Below, in pieces: positions 10,161 through 20,046 of a stretch of DNA of 64,000 nt. The position numbers and the translations under genes were made by a program. The notes beneath the pieces are model-generated. The model was given only the letters and a program-made list of their open reading frames with translations, was not told the DNA's origin and searched no databases. Every line of letters begins with the position of its first letter. Position 1 is the stretch's first letter. This DNA is from Cyclobacteriaceae bacterium (GTDB lineage Bacteria > Bacteroidota > Bacteroidia > Cytophagales > Cyclobacteriaceae). The stretch covers positions 62,001 to 126,000 of the forward strand of contig CATQIH010000002.1 in assembly GCA_958296015.1 (NCBI GenBank), written 5' to 3'.

Positions 10161-10177
10161 GATGAATTTATTTTAAG

Positions 10178-10876
10178 TTAGAGGTATCTGTTGAACATGA
10201 AGCCTAAGCCATAGCTCCGAAGAAAAGTGTTAGTGTCACCAAACCCTTTATCTTTATATGTTTGGCTAAACATATAGTGATAAAAAGCATATGGGCCGAT
10301 GGAGAACTTGTCATTGATACGATAAGAATACCCAAGCCTGGCTTCAGCGCTTAAAATCAAACGTTGTGTGTTTGGTCTTAAATCAAGTGCTAATATGGAT
10401 GACCCAGGATGAGGAAATAGCTGGTACCTGCCTTTGTTTGGCCAGGCGAAGTCAAAAGAAGGACCTACACTCAAAGAAAAATTACTATGGGAAAATTCTA
10501 TAAGCACTGGGATTCTGAACAAATGTAGATTGCCCATCATGTATCTGTCCGTATATTCATAAATTTCATCGAATGGAATAAATACCCTTAATGTTTCATA
10601 ATGTTCCCACCTTCTTTTGGTATATATAATTCCTGATACGATAGAGAAGCGATCTGAAATCAGTTTCCTTTTGACATTTATCCCAACACTAAACCCATTC
10701 CGAGTTTTGGGTGGAAATGGTAGCCATATAAACCGGTCATTAAACTCTCTTGCTTTAAATCTATCATATGAGATGGTTGGGCTGATGATCCATGAGCTTT
10801 CTTGGGCAAAAGCCAGGTTTATGGGTATAATGAAAAAGAAAAGGGATAGTTTAGTTTTGCTTGTTATAATCTTCAT
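10178..10876 (-). CDS. Outer-membrane beta-barrel protein (porin-like/PorT-like), 232 aa
   Basis: Has a Sec signal (FFFIIPINLAFAQ) followed by alternating amphipathic strands separated by short turns, for example FSVGINVKRKLISDRFSIVSG, AEARLGYSYRINDKFSIGPY and the terminal segment SYGLGFMFNRYL. It ends in an aromatic-rich strand as outer-membrane barrels do. Size and pattern suit an 8- to 10-stranded barrel of the Bacteroidota outer membrane protein beta-barrel family. It lies 17 bp upstream of the YD-repeat gene and 16 bp downstream of the lipoprotein gene, so co-transcription is likely. No specific substrate can be assigned. Confidence 0.72.
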   Translation of the reverse strand: MKIITSKTKLSLFFFIIPINLAFAQESSWIISPTISYDRFKAREFNDRFIWLPFPPKTRNGFSVGINVKRKLISDRFSIVSGIIYTKRRWEHYETLRVFIPFDEIYEYTDRYMMGNLHLFRIPVLIEFSHSNFSLSVGPSFDFAWPNKGRYQLFPHPGSSILALDLRPNTQRLILSAEARLGYSYRINDKFSIGPYAFYHYMFSQTYKDKGFGDTNTFLRSYGLGFMFNRYL

Positions 10877-10892
10877 AAAATTCTTTGAAAGT

Positions 10893-11438
10893 TTATCGTT
10901 GTGAGGTTATTTTTTCCAAGAACTTATAAAATTCAACAAATTTTGAGTTAAACTGTATCTCATAGGATTCTTCCCCTATTTTAGTGCTTTCGTTAAAAAC
11001 TTCTTCTCCCTTTCTATAACCTTCAACATCAATTCTAGGATAATTAGTAACTATCGTAGGTTTTTCTTTTCTGTCCAATATTATTTCTTGTGTCTTATCT
11101 ATATAGAACTGGTTGACGTAATCAATAAATTGATTTGCCGAATTAGACAAACTGATTTTCTTAGTATCTAAAAAACTAGGGTTCCCTTCAACTCTTATAT
11201 TTCCATTTGATGAAATAGTAAATTTATAGGTATTTGCATTTATATTATTCCAGTACTGGATTGTTACACTATCCATATTATTTGATAGTTTCTTTTTCAC
11301 TGTATCATTATTAATTGAACTAGCTTGCTGTTTTTTCACTAATTGTTCTTCAGATAGGTTTCCATTGCCGGTTCTAGACTCTTTGCAAGCACTAAAAACA
11401 AATAACAAGGATAAAAGTAAAAGCAGAAAAGATTTCAT
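10893..11438 (-). CDS. Small lipoprotein directly downstream of the RHS gene (candidate immunity protein)
   Basis: 181 residues beginning MKSFLLLLLSLLFVFSAC, a textbook lipoprotein signal with lipobox FSAC. The mature part is hydrophilic and beta-rich (SVTIQYWNNINANTYKF, RIDVEGYRKGEEVF). It starts 5 bp after the stop of the 2228-residue RHS gene, the usual position for an immunity gene. A lipoprotein in the periplasm would be a sensible inhibitor of a toxin tip that acts there. I recognise no family, so the immunity role is inference from position only. Confidence 0.6.
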   Translation of the reverse strand: MKSFLLLLLSLLFVFSACKESRTGNGNLSEEQLVKKQQASSINNDTVKKKLSNNMDSVTIQYWNNINANTYKFTISSNGNIRVEGNPSFLDTKKISLSNSANQFIDYVNQFYIDKTQEIILDRKEKPTIVTNYPRIDVEGYRKGEEVFNESTKIGEESYEIQFNSKFVEFYKFLEKITSQR

Positions 11439-11443
11439 ATGAT

Positions 11444-14400
11444 TTAGTATTTGTTATAGTACTTATTGTATAATTTCCTATAAGGAAGGTCTACCTGGAT
11501 ACGTCCTGTTTCAATTTTAGTGTATTCCTGTAGTGATCTCATATTGAAACCTTTATAGGCATCTGTAGTGTTATTCCAAAGTAATTTAAAGTTTATTACA
11601 TTTTTGTATGCTAACCTATGCGAACTCATATCATCTCTATTCCCTTTTTGGAGATGTGAATACCACTCATGTACAATAATGGAAGACTGAAGATTTTCAA
11701 CAGTTGTTTCGTAATAATATTTATCTGAACCTACCAAGCTTCCTTTACCTTTTCCTGCTTGACTGGTTGGGACTCCCCAAGAACCACCAAAGTCTTTATA
11801 TTCAATTTTACCCTCGGACAATGTAGCCATACTGAATTTCTCGTCATATATCTGCTTGCCTTCCATTTTGGAGGCGATATGAGTCCATATTTTAGACTTT
11901 GCATCTTCAGTCAAACTTTCTCTTAGTTGGTCGTAGGTATTCACCTCATCTATAGCTAACAGTTCATCTTTGCTCATTCCGCTAAATTCCTGATTACCAT
12001 CGTATATTATGACCGTTCCTGTAAAACCTTCCTTTGTATCTCCGCGATAAGTTCCATCAGAACCATAAACAGGCTCCGCCCATTTTCCGTCTGGGTCAAA
12101 ATTTAAGATAGGGTTATTCCACATCGCGTTATAAGGTGTCCAACTCGACGCATCTGCTGCCAGCGGGTCAACAACATGCCACCTCCCCAATGCCGCATCA
12201 TACATTCTAGCCCCATAGTCATACCAATCCAACCCCAATTCGTTCTGTAACTCTTTGCCGTTGTAGAGATACTTATTCTCAAAATCCTCCCTTGGCTGAT
12301 GGGCTAATCCGAAGGGGTAATAATTGTCGGCTTGTACAATGTTGCCATGCTGGTGCTCTACCTGGAAGTCATCAAAGTAGACCAGCGTGCTGCTTTCATT
12401 CCATAAATAGACATATACATAGCCGGGCTGGTCAATAGGTACATCCAAGCTTAGCGTCTCATGCGGTGTGTCCGGGTTGTCAGCCGTCACTTTGGCTGCT
12501 TCCGTAATAGACTGTATGATCGGATTGCCTAGCTGGTTGTAATCCTGGTCAAATACTAGGATAATCAGAGAAGCAGGAGGTACCGAGGTGCCATCGCCGT
12601 TGATAGCGGCTCCTGCTGCGCCTACTTCGTGAGAAGACTTGCTGGCTCCTTGCGTTTCTATACCTGCGCCACTGCCCATGCTGCCGATCACCGTGGCAGC
12701 CATGTTGGCGATGGCTTGGGTGTTGGTGGTAGCTTGTTCCAGATACTGAGCTTCTACCGCTACATATAGCTGGTCTCCTTTCTGTACGGGTAAACTCTTG
12801 GCTGGTACCAACATATTGTCGGTGGTATTGGCTACAATGGCTACTTCATTGGGGTTAGTTATTTCAGTGCATCCGTTCGCTTCCGTAGCGTTGTAAGCTT
12901 GTTGTACGCTTCGGTGCGTATTCAGATTGAGAAAAGCAGTCTCTTCTGCGGCAGCTATGGCTGTCTCACTTTCCATCGTTGCCACATATTTGTCGGTGAT
13001 AAGCTCAGAGGAAAGCGTTAGCCGCGTATTACCCAAATGGTCTGTTAAGTTGTACTGATATACCCATGCGCCAGCTTGCAGGTTGGTGGTATTCACCGTG
13101 GCACATGGCTCCACTTGCATAGGGACAAAAGGAATGATTCTCCCTTCCGCGCTGGCAATAAAATCCAACTGTATGGGTGCCTGACCTTGATGCATCGTGT
13201 GGTATTGTATACCGTTAAGGTAATACGTTGCGGCTGTTTTTCCAGCTTCAGTCACTTCTTTTTTCAGCTTGGTTCCTGTAGCATCATATGTATAACGAAT
13301 GACATTGCCATTGTTGAAGGCAATCTCTTTCGGCAGATTCATGTGGTTGTATGCCATACCGGTGATGGCTTTGTTCAGGTCTTTTGTCAGATTTCCGTTG
13401 GCATCATAGCCATAATCGTTGCCTGCGGTATTACCATCTTTCATGCCGACGGCACTTGTGCTATGGTCGGTGACCCACTGCAACTGGTTGCCTACGGATG
13501 AACCGTCAGTGTAGTCATACGCCAGATCGTCTATCTTGTTACTGCCACCATAACGTGACAAGTGCAGAAGATTGCCGTTGAGGTCGTAGCGAATGGCTTC
13601 GGTGTTTGCTCCTCTCACATCATACTGTCCGTTTTTGGTGTTGTCGCTGATGTTTTTGTAGGCAGCTTTGCTGATACGATTCAGGTTGTCGTAACTGTAG
13701 GCATAGCCTTCCTGCTGGGTAGCCCCTGTCTGGTTAGTCCAGGTGACAGCAGATAGGTTGCCATTGTATTGAGGACTACTGCCCATGCCCGCAGCTTGTT
13801 GATAGTGCAGTTGCATACCGAACAGGTCATCGTCGTCATCATTGGTCGTACCATCATTGCTCAGGTCGCTGTTGTTGATGTGGGTCATCCATCCCCGCTC
13901 GTTGTAGCGGTAGTCTACACTTTGCAAAAAGCTACCGTCTGCTTTTTGGTGCAGATTTTTCTCCACCAGTTCTCCGAGTTCGTTGTACTGGTAAGTAGCG
14001 TGTAGTACTTCTGTTTCTTCATTGATTTTTATGTACAAGTGCGTATTTCTCCCGGCGTGGTCATACAAATACCGTTGGTTAATTTTCAGCGCAGTATGAG
14101 GCGAGAATCCCTGGTGCAAACGCAATGTGTTGAGTACTTCACCTGCAAAATCATATTCATTGGTAGTTACATCGATACCCTGCGAATAGTTTTCGCCGAT
14201 GGTCTGAATAAGCTGGTAACGCTCGTCATAGTAATTGACCTGGCTTAACCATGCATCCGTTTGTAATACACGGGTCAGGCTGCCGGTCACCTGTCCTTGC
14301 ACCCTGGTAAAATAGTTAGTAGGGTAAGATGCCTTGTTGTTTTGTGCAGCAACGTTCTGGAAGTTATAAGCAGCACCAAAATGTGTACTTACATCGGTGA

Positions 14401-17400
14401 TAAAACCATAATGATCATAGTAGGTAATGCTTAATACCTGCACAGCACTGTTATTGGTTGTAGAAGGAAATCCTCTATCGCTATAACCAAAATTGTCAGC
14501 AGTACCGGTGTAGTATCCCTCAAAGCCTCTCATATCCATTTCATTCTGCATACCTGAAGGATTGTCCTGATAATCTGTATCATGCGTATACAAACCGGTC
14601 ATGATGGGTCGGTTGAGCGCATCGTATTTAGTAAACATCCACTGCCTACTTTTTCGCTGCTCTCCATCCTGGGTAAGGATCAGTCGGTCGTATCTGTCAT
14701 ATACCATCCAGGCAGCCTGCGCTCCTGGCACTTGCTTGCTGACCATGCGCTGGCGTGCGTCATAGTCATATGCAAAGCAGCCTTGGGTAATGAAGCTATC
14801 GGATAATGCTTTAGTGATGGTTCCCGCACTATTCAGCGTGGCGGATGCTTTGGGAGGAATGACTACACGTAGATTGCCAAAATCATCATACACATAATAC
14901 GTAAGTAGTTCTTTTGCTGCACCTGCTTCATCTACGCCTTCCACTTTTTTAAGTACTATCCGGTCCTGATTGTCTTTGTATTCCCACATCGCACGATTTT
15001 CTTCATCTTTGGTTTCGGTAATATACAGCTGACCTGCACTATAGAAAGCTTTGCTTTCAATACTACTCGCCTCATACCTCCACACCCTCACCTCATCCGC
15101 TACATTGGTTCGGTAAGTATATTTAATGGTTTTGTTGTCAGCATCGCCAGGGGTGGCAGGCTGCCAGTCGGTGCCGGGCGCCCCCTGCTCAGTCACCCTG
15201 TTGAGTGGCGACGGCTCGAAGATCGTTTCACTGTAAGGATGATCGGTATTGGCTATTTTATTGCCGGAAGTCTGGTAGAACGCAGGTTGCTTGGTAGCGT
15301 AATCACTTTGATAGCCACCGCCTTGCTCACCGCTGGCGTAGGGTAAGAACTGCCTGGCTTCTCTGCCTAGCGCATCATACTCAATGGGCTGGATGAGATC
15401 TTTGCTGGCAGGGCTTGTTCCTTTGTCTACTTTTTGCATCACACGACCCAGTCCGTCTATATAGTCGTAGTGCGTAGCAAGTTCTTTGTTACTGAGATGC
15501 TTGAAGTTATTCTCATCTTTATGGTCTTTTGTTAGCACTGTCTTTGTTTGCATATAATTGTAAGGCGATTGCGTGTTAAGACAATTGAGTGTATTGTTCC
15601 TGACCACTCTGATAGGTCTGGTAACTGCAACATAGCCTGGCAAAAGTGGATTGGTTATTTCGGCAGTGTAAATTCCAAACAAGCCATTCGCATATAGGTC
15701 TGCGGGTTTGAGTTCTATCGTATTCGTCCTTGTATCGGCAATAAAATCATCGGCTCTTCGCCATTTGTACAGGTTATTTTTAATAAAAGGATCAAAGCCC
15801 AGATCAATGGTTTGCAAATAACAATCTAATAAATTTAATGTTTTTTCCTTCCCTACGGGCTTCTGTGGCATAAAGCTAATACCCCCGATATTTCTGTTGG
15901 GAATCAGACAGCCTGGCGTAAAACGATTATTAAATAGATCAAATCGGGTAATCAGGGAGAGCCTGGAAAAGTCTGGCAAACAGGTAAATTCGTTATTATT
16001 GATGCGGAGTTCTCTTAAACGAGACAAACGGGTTAGTTCAAAAGGCAAATCGCCTTCCAACTGGTTGTCATACAAATGCATCCGCTCCAGGTACTGTAGC
16101 TTTCCCAGGTTGGTAGGCACATTACCGGTGAGTTGATTGCTCCAGAGATGGAGTTCTTTTAAAGCCTCCATATCTCCGATAGCTGGTGGAATATTACCGG
16201 TAAACCGGTTGCCGCCTAGTTTGAGCTGATAAGTTTTCTTAAGATTGCCCAACCAGGTAGGTAAAGCTCCACTGAACTGGTTTCGGGTAAGATCAAGTCT
16301 CTGTAAGTTGAGCAGGTTGGTATATTCAGGAGGCAATTCTCCGCTGAACTGATTATATCCCAGAAACAGGTGTCCCAGATTCCCTAGATTTCCCAGTTCA
16401 CCGGGGAGAGGACCGCTTAGTTGGTTTTTTCCCAGGTTCATCACCTGAAGATGAGAAAGATTGCCAAAGCTAGAAGGTACAGAACCTGTGAGCTTATTTT
16501 CGTTGAGGTAAAGGAAATCCAGGTTTTTTAAGTTGCCTAATGCCGTAGGAACTTCACCAGACAACTCATTCTGGCTAATATCCAGGCTTTTCAGAGCGGT
16601 CAGGTGACCAAAAGCCTTTGGGATGTTGCCTTTGAGCTTTTTATTTTTCAGGTTTATACTACTTACCCGTCCGTTGGTGAGCGTCACACCTTCCCATTCG
16701 CTCAAAGGTCTTTCAGGTTTCCACGAGGCAGGTAAATTCTCTTTGTTTGGAATAGCATCATAAAAGCCTCGCAGTACCTGTTCGTCTCTGCTTGCAAAAT
16801 CCCAAAGATTGGCATAATCCCGAATCCAGACGCTTCCTTTGGGTGCCCAGGTAGATACATATAGTTTCTTATCTGTTTTGTCAAAATAAGCAGAAGCGAC
16901 ATGGTTTTCAAGAATATGCGGATCACCAGTCCGGTTGATAGGTTCGTTTAAATTATCATCCGTAGCAGCAAAAATCTTCTCTTGTCCTGTCTGGGTATTT
17001 ATTTCGAGCAACCCACCATCTTCATAGGCTACAAAAAGCAGACTTTTCTCCGAATATATGTCTATATGATTTACCAGGTTGTGAATCATGGCAGAATTGT
17101 CTTTGTTGTAGATTCTGCTGGTATGGTTGGTACGATCCCATACAAATAGTCCCTCATGCGTACCAACATACATTTTATTTTGTGAGTTGTCAACAAGTAT
17201 ATGTGTGGTTTTGTTGGAAGGCAAACCAGGATTTCCTGCTGCCAAGCCCATTCCTCCATTGGTACTATAAACTCCTGTTGTGTTATCATCTCGATCCCAC
17301 CACCATAGTCCATAGCCAGTGGAGAAATACAGCCTGTTCTCTTGCTCTTCTATGTACAACTTATAACCACTCCAATAGACATCATCAGGTGCTACACCAT

Positions 17401-18130
17401 CCAAAACGTTGGGAATAGCCACCGGACTAGAAGTCTTGTTGATCCATCTTTTGGTATCATTTATTAAGTTCCACTCCAACAGACCATAAAAGTAGACCGG
17501 GCCATTACTTCTATAAAATACGGGAGCATATAGTATATCGTCTTTGACTAGTACACTTGGAACAAATGGATCCTTAGTATTAGAAACCGGTTCACCAATA
17601 AGTGGGTTATATTTGCTGCTTTCTCTAGTCTCTCTGTCAATGATGTATAAGCCAACAGTATGTGTTGGTATATAAATCTTTTTAGTGTGATCGCTCACCG
17701 CTTCCTCAAGCCTCTGGATTTTAGTAAAAAACAGGTCATTATATATTCTGGATGTGGGTAAACCATTAGTAAGGCCATTATGATCTAAAGTCATGATATA
17801 CCATCCTACTATATAAGTTTTATTGTAATCGTGGTCTTTATAAGTATAATAAACGTGCGGTCCCCGCATTCTGCTACCAGAAAATTTAACTTGGCCAGGA
17901 TAGTCATCTAGCCCATTATTTACTGGAAACATGATAGAGTCTGTGGGATATTGTTCTGTTTGCGCTTTGACAGGTGAACATATACACGATATAGCAATCA
18001 GCGACAATATGTAAAGCCTTTTTTTAATGCTCTGAAAAGCCGTAAACCTTAAAGAATTATTTTTTTGGTAAGCAATAGTGACAAAAAGGCAAAGCCATGC
18101 CAGGGCTACCAGAAGATAAGTAGTTTTCAT
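11444..18130 (-). CDS. Giant propeller-LRR-RHS protein with putative metallopeptidase C-terminal tip (2228 aa)
   Basis: The N-terminus has two hydrophobic segments, the second ending SLIAISCICSPVKAQ like a signal peptide. Residues ~60-450 form a beta-propeller (repeats such as NKMYVGTHEGLFVWDR). Residues ~478-745 form a plant-type leucine-rich repeat domain (GNLKNLDFLYLNENKLTGSV, NQLSGPLPGELGNLGNL). DUF6443 follows around 858-1000 (DYIDGLGRVMQKVDKG), then YD/RHS repeats (YEYDEFG-like) and the RHS core near 1940-2014 (ELGLDWYDYGARMYDAALGR, WHVVDPLAAD, ILNFDPDG). The last ~213 residues are the variable tip, containing HEWYSH at 2154-2159, an HExxxH zinc-type motif. RHS proteins of this class usually deliver a toxic tip. 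It is first in a reverse operon. Toxin activity is inferred. Confidence 0.88.
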   Translation of the reverse strand: MKTTYLLVALAWLCLFVTIAYQKNNSLRFTAFQSIKKRLYILSLIAISCICSPVKAQTEQYPTDSIMFPVNNGLDDYPGQVKFSGSRMRGPHVYYTYKDHDYNKTYIVGWYIMTLDHNGLTNGLPTSRIYNDLFFTKIQRLEEAVSDHTKKIYIPTHTVGLYIIDRETRESSKYNPLIGEPVSNTKDPFVPSVLVKDDILYAPVFYRSNGPVYFYGLLEWNLINDTKRWINKTSSPVAIPNVLDGVAPDDVYWSGYKLYIEEQENRLYFSTGYGLWWWDRDDNTTGVYSTNGGMGLAAGNPGLPSNKTTHILVDNSQNKMYVGTHEGLFVWDRTNHTSRIYNKDNSAMIHNLVNHIDIYSEKSLLFVAYEDGGLLEINTQTGQEKIFAATDDNLNEPINRTGDPHILENHVASAYFDKTDKKLYVSTWAPKGSVWIRDYANLWDFASRDEQVLRGFYDAIPNKENLPASWKPERPLSEWEGVTLTNGRVSSINLKNKKLKGNIPKAFGHLTALKSLDISQNELSGEVPTALGNLKNLDFLYLNENKLTGSVPSSFGNLSHLQVMNLGKNQLSGPLPGELGNLGNLGHLFLGYNQFSGELPPEYTNLLNLQRLDLTRNQFSGALPTWLGNLKKTYQLKLGGNRFTGNIPPAIGDMEALKELHLWSNQLTGNVPTNLGKLQYLERMHLYDNQLEGDLPFELTRLSRLRELRINNNEFTCLPDFSRLSLITRFDLFNNRFTPGCLIPNRNIGGISFMPQKPVGKEKTLNLLDCYLQTIDLGFDPFIKNNLYKWRRADDFIADTRTNTIELKPADLYANGLFGIYTAEITNPLLPGYVAVTRPIRVVRNNTLNCLNTQSPYNYMQTKTVLTKDHKDENNFKHLSNKELATHYDYIDGLGRVMQKVDKGTSPASKDLIQPIEYDALGREARQFLPYASGEQGGGYQSDYATKQPAFYQTSGNKIANTDHPYSETIFEPSPLNRVTEQGAPGTDWQPATPGDADNKTIKYTYRTNVADEVRVWRYEASSIESKAFYSAGQLYITETKDEENRAMWEYKDNQDRIVLKKVEGVDEAGAAKELLTYYVYDDFGNLRVVIPPKASATLNSAGTITKALSDSFITQGCFAYDYDARQRMVSKQVPGAQAAWMVYDRYDRLILTQDGEQRKSRQWMFTKYDALNRPIMTGLYTHDTDYQDNPSGMQNEMDMRGFEGYYTGTADNFGYSDRGFPSTTNNSAVQVLSITYYDHYGFITDVSTHFGAAYNFQNVAAQNNKASYPTNYFTRVQGQVTGSLTRVLQTDAWLSQVNYYDERYQLIQTIGENYSQGIDVTTNEYDFAGEVLNTLRLHQGFSPHTALKINQRYLYDHAGRNTHLYIKINEETEVLHATYQYNELGELVEKNLHQKADGSFLQSVDYRYNERGWMTHINNSDLSNDGTTNDDDDDLFGMQLHYQQAAGMGSSPQYNGNLSAVTWTNQTGATQQEGYAYSYDNLNRISKAAYKNISDNTKNGQYDVRGANTEAIRYDLNGNLLHLSRYGGSNKIDDLAYDYTDGSSVGNQLQWVTDHSTSAVGMKDGNTAGNDYGYDANGNLTKDLNKAITGMAYNHMNLPKEIAFNNGNVIRYTYDATGTKLKKEVTEAGKTAATYYLNGIQYHTMHQGQAPIQLDFIASAEGRIIPFVPMQVEPCATVNTTNLQAGAWVYQYNLTDHLGNTRLTLSSELITDKYVATMESETAIAAAEETAFLNLNTHRSVQQAYNATEANGCTEITNPNEVAIVANTTDNMLVPAKSLPVQKGDQLYVAVEAQYLEQATTNTQAIANMAATVIGSMGSGAGIETQGASKSSHEVGAAGAAINGDGTSVPPASLIILVFDQDYNQLGNPIIQSITEAAKVTADNPDTPHETLSLDVPIDQPGYVYVYLWNESSTLVYFDDFQVEHQHGNIVQADNYYPFGLAHQPREDFENKYLYNGKELQNELGLDWYDYGARMYDAALGRWHVVDPLAADASSWTPYNAMWNNPILNFDPDGKWAEPVYGSDGTYRGDTKEGFTGTVIIYDGNQEFSGMSKDELLAIDEVNTYDQLRESLTEDAKSKIWTHIASKMEGKQIYDEKFSMATLSEGKIEYKDFGGSWGVPTSQAGKGKGSLVGSDKYYYETTVENLQSSIIVHEWYSHLQKGNRDDMSSHRLAYKNVINFKLLWNNTTDAYKGFNMRSLQEYTKIETGRIQVDLPYRKLYNKYYNKY

Positions 18131-18622
18131 AAGGAGTAGTAAGTGAGGTTAACTTAGGCGTTATACGTCGGTAATTTGGTATTCTCTAAATACGTAACAT
18201 TTTTTTCGTTTTACAACTTTGTTCTGAAAACTTAATAAAATAAGCATGTAAGAAAAAGTCGATTTTGCAAATAAATATGGTTAAATCACCTACCGTTTCA
18301 TTCTATCAAAGAGTATTTTTGTCATATATGAAGTTTATTTTGCGATTGTATTTTAATTATGTCCTTTATGCTTAATTGTATATAGTATGTAGCTTCGAAT
18401 CTATTCTAATAGGGCATTTATAGGAATAAAAAATGGTACTCAATCAAGAAGTTTACCCCATGTAATAAATTGCGGTCAGTTTACAAAAACTTTTATGTTG
18501 TAAAAATTGATATTGCCTTCAGTTACATATTGCCCATCCTATACCTGGATAAATAAGGCTTCTCAGTACTTCTCTGATTTTTATGTAAAGAATATTGTGT
18601 ATAAACTTTAGCATTACCTTTT
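18131..18622. other. AT-rich divergent promoter region
   Basis: About 490 bp between the reverse RHS operon and the forward coiled-coil gene. It is very AT-rich and contains no coding signal or clear repeat. Both promoters must lie here, but I cannot pick a -33/-7 pair with confidence on either strand. Confidence 0.5.
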
Positions 18623-20005
18623 ATGAAACATGTCTATCTCATCTCGCATATTCTATTTTTTATCTCGTTTTTTTTTGAAGTACAGGCACAATCCATTGTT
18701 GATATAGATACTCTGCTCAAGCAAAACTACCATCTGGATACTGTCATTACTACTTTAGATACTATTGTGTCAAAGTCTGGAAAGGTAGAAGATAGTATCA
18801 CTCAAATACTTAATAATCCATTAGATAGTTTGCTTCAAACCATAGATGAAAAACAGGATAGCGTAGTTGGTAGAATCAATAAAAAAATATCAGATGTGGA
18901 GCAAAAGATCGCCAAAGAAAACAAGGTGGCCAAACAAGCAGGCAAAATTGACGAAAAACTACAAAGTAAAATTAAAGCCATAGAAAATACTTCTGCTGGA
19001 AAATTAGTCACTGATCAAGCAGATAATTTGCTGCCAGTAGAACAAATAAACAAAGTAAAGACGCTTTCTAAGCAGGCTGGTAGTTTTGAGGCACCCACCA
19101 CTAACAAAATCAGTACGATTAAACCTATAGAGCCAATTAAAGCTACCATAGATGGCACATCATCCATTAAAACCAAAGCCTCGGCTTACGGAAATAAACT
19201 CCGTGTAATTCCTCAGAACAAAATCAGTCAGCTAAAGCAGCTTCCGGCTTTTATAGAAAGCAAAGCTTTTCAGACTAAAGGTTTAAAGGCAATAGAAACG
19301 CATTCTCAGCAAATGGAAGATTGGAAGCAGCAATTTTCTACTCAACAGGATCAACTCAAACAATACCAAGAACAATCTTACCTGAAAGAGCAGGCCCAGG
19401 TGAAGCTTATAGAGAAAGCTAAAAACCATTTCGCTGCACACGCTGATAAGCTTCAGGAAGCACAGGAAACCGTAGCAAAATTTAAAAAAAAATATACAGG
19501 TGAACAGACAACAGATAGTAAGCTGATCAAACAGCGAAGCTTACAGGGCAAACCCTTGGGTGAACGACTTGTATGGGGAGGCCAGTTCCAGGTTTTACCC
19601 GGCACTACTTTCTCCATCGATCTTTCTCCTATGCTGGGCTACCAACTCAATAAACTATGGATAATAGCTATGGGTGGTACCTACAGGGCAGAACTCCAAC
19701 CCGGCAAAAACTACAAACCTATTAAAGGAGATACCTATGGCGTAAGAAGCTTTACAGAGCATAAAGTATACAAAGGGTTTTTTATGCATGGAGAATATGA
19801 GTTAATGCATACACTACAGACAAACAGTTTGCAGGATATACCTAAAAGTAATTGGGTCAAGGGTATTTTAATAGGTATAGGCAACGCGTATCACATCATT
19901 GGAAAAGTGAAAGGTAGAGCCACTTTACTATATAATTTAACACACCAATCAATAGGTGCTTATCAAAGTCCGTGGATCGTACGGTTTGGTTTTACTATTG
20001 AATAA
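18623..20005 (+). CDS. Exported coiled-coil protein with C-terminal barrel-like domain, 460 aa
   Basis: Signal peptide ending FFFEVQAQ. Residues ~25-310 are low-complexity, lysine/glutamine-rich helices with heptad character (DSVVGRINKKISDVEQKIAK, QLKQYQEQSYLKEQAQ). Residues ~325-460 switch to beta strands (LVWGGQFQVLPGTTFSIDLS, MLGYQLNKLWIIAMGGTYR) and end SPWIVRFGFTIE, resembling an outer-membrane barrel C-terminus. This suggests a periplasmic coiled-coil rod anchored in the outer membrane. It is divergent from the giant RHS gene, so it could assist secretion or anchoring, but that rests only on the neighbourhood. No named family recognised. Confidence 0.65.
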   Translation: MKHVYLISHILFFISFFFEVQAQSIVDIDTLLKQNYHLDTVITTLDTIVSKSGKVEDSITQILNNPLDSLLQTIDEKQDSVVGRINKKISDVEQKIAKENKVAKQAGKIDEKLQSKIKAIENTSAGKLVTDQADNLLPVEQINKVKTLSKQAGSFEAPTTNKISTIKPIEPIKATIDGTSSIKTKASAYGNKLRVIPQNKISQLKQLPAFIESKAFQTKGLKAIETHSQQMEDWKQQFSTQQDQLKQYQEQSYLKEQAQVKLIEKAKNHFAAHADKLQEAQETVAKFKKKYTGEQTTDSKLIKQRSLQGKPLGERLVWGGQFQVLPGTTFSIDLSPMLGYQLNKLWIIAMGGTYRAELQPGKNYKPIKGDTYGVRSFTEHKVYKGFFMHGEYELMHTLQTNSLQDIPKSNWVKGILIGIGNAYHIIGKVKGRATLLYNLTHQSIGAYQSPWIVRFGFTIE

Positions 20006-20046
20006 TAATTTTTTACCTTGTCACCCATCACTAATCACCTAATCTT

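Noticed and set aside
13076-14005. Forward-strand frames opposite the giant RHS gene
   Set aside because: They are shadows of strongly coding reverse-strand sequence and lack any family resemblance.
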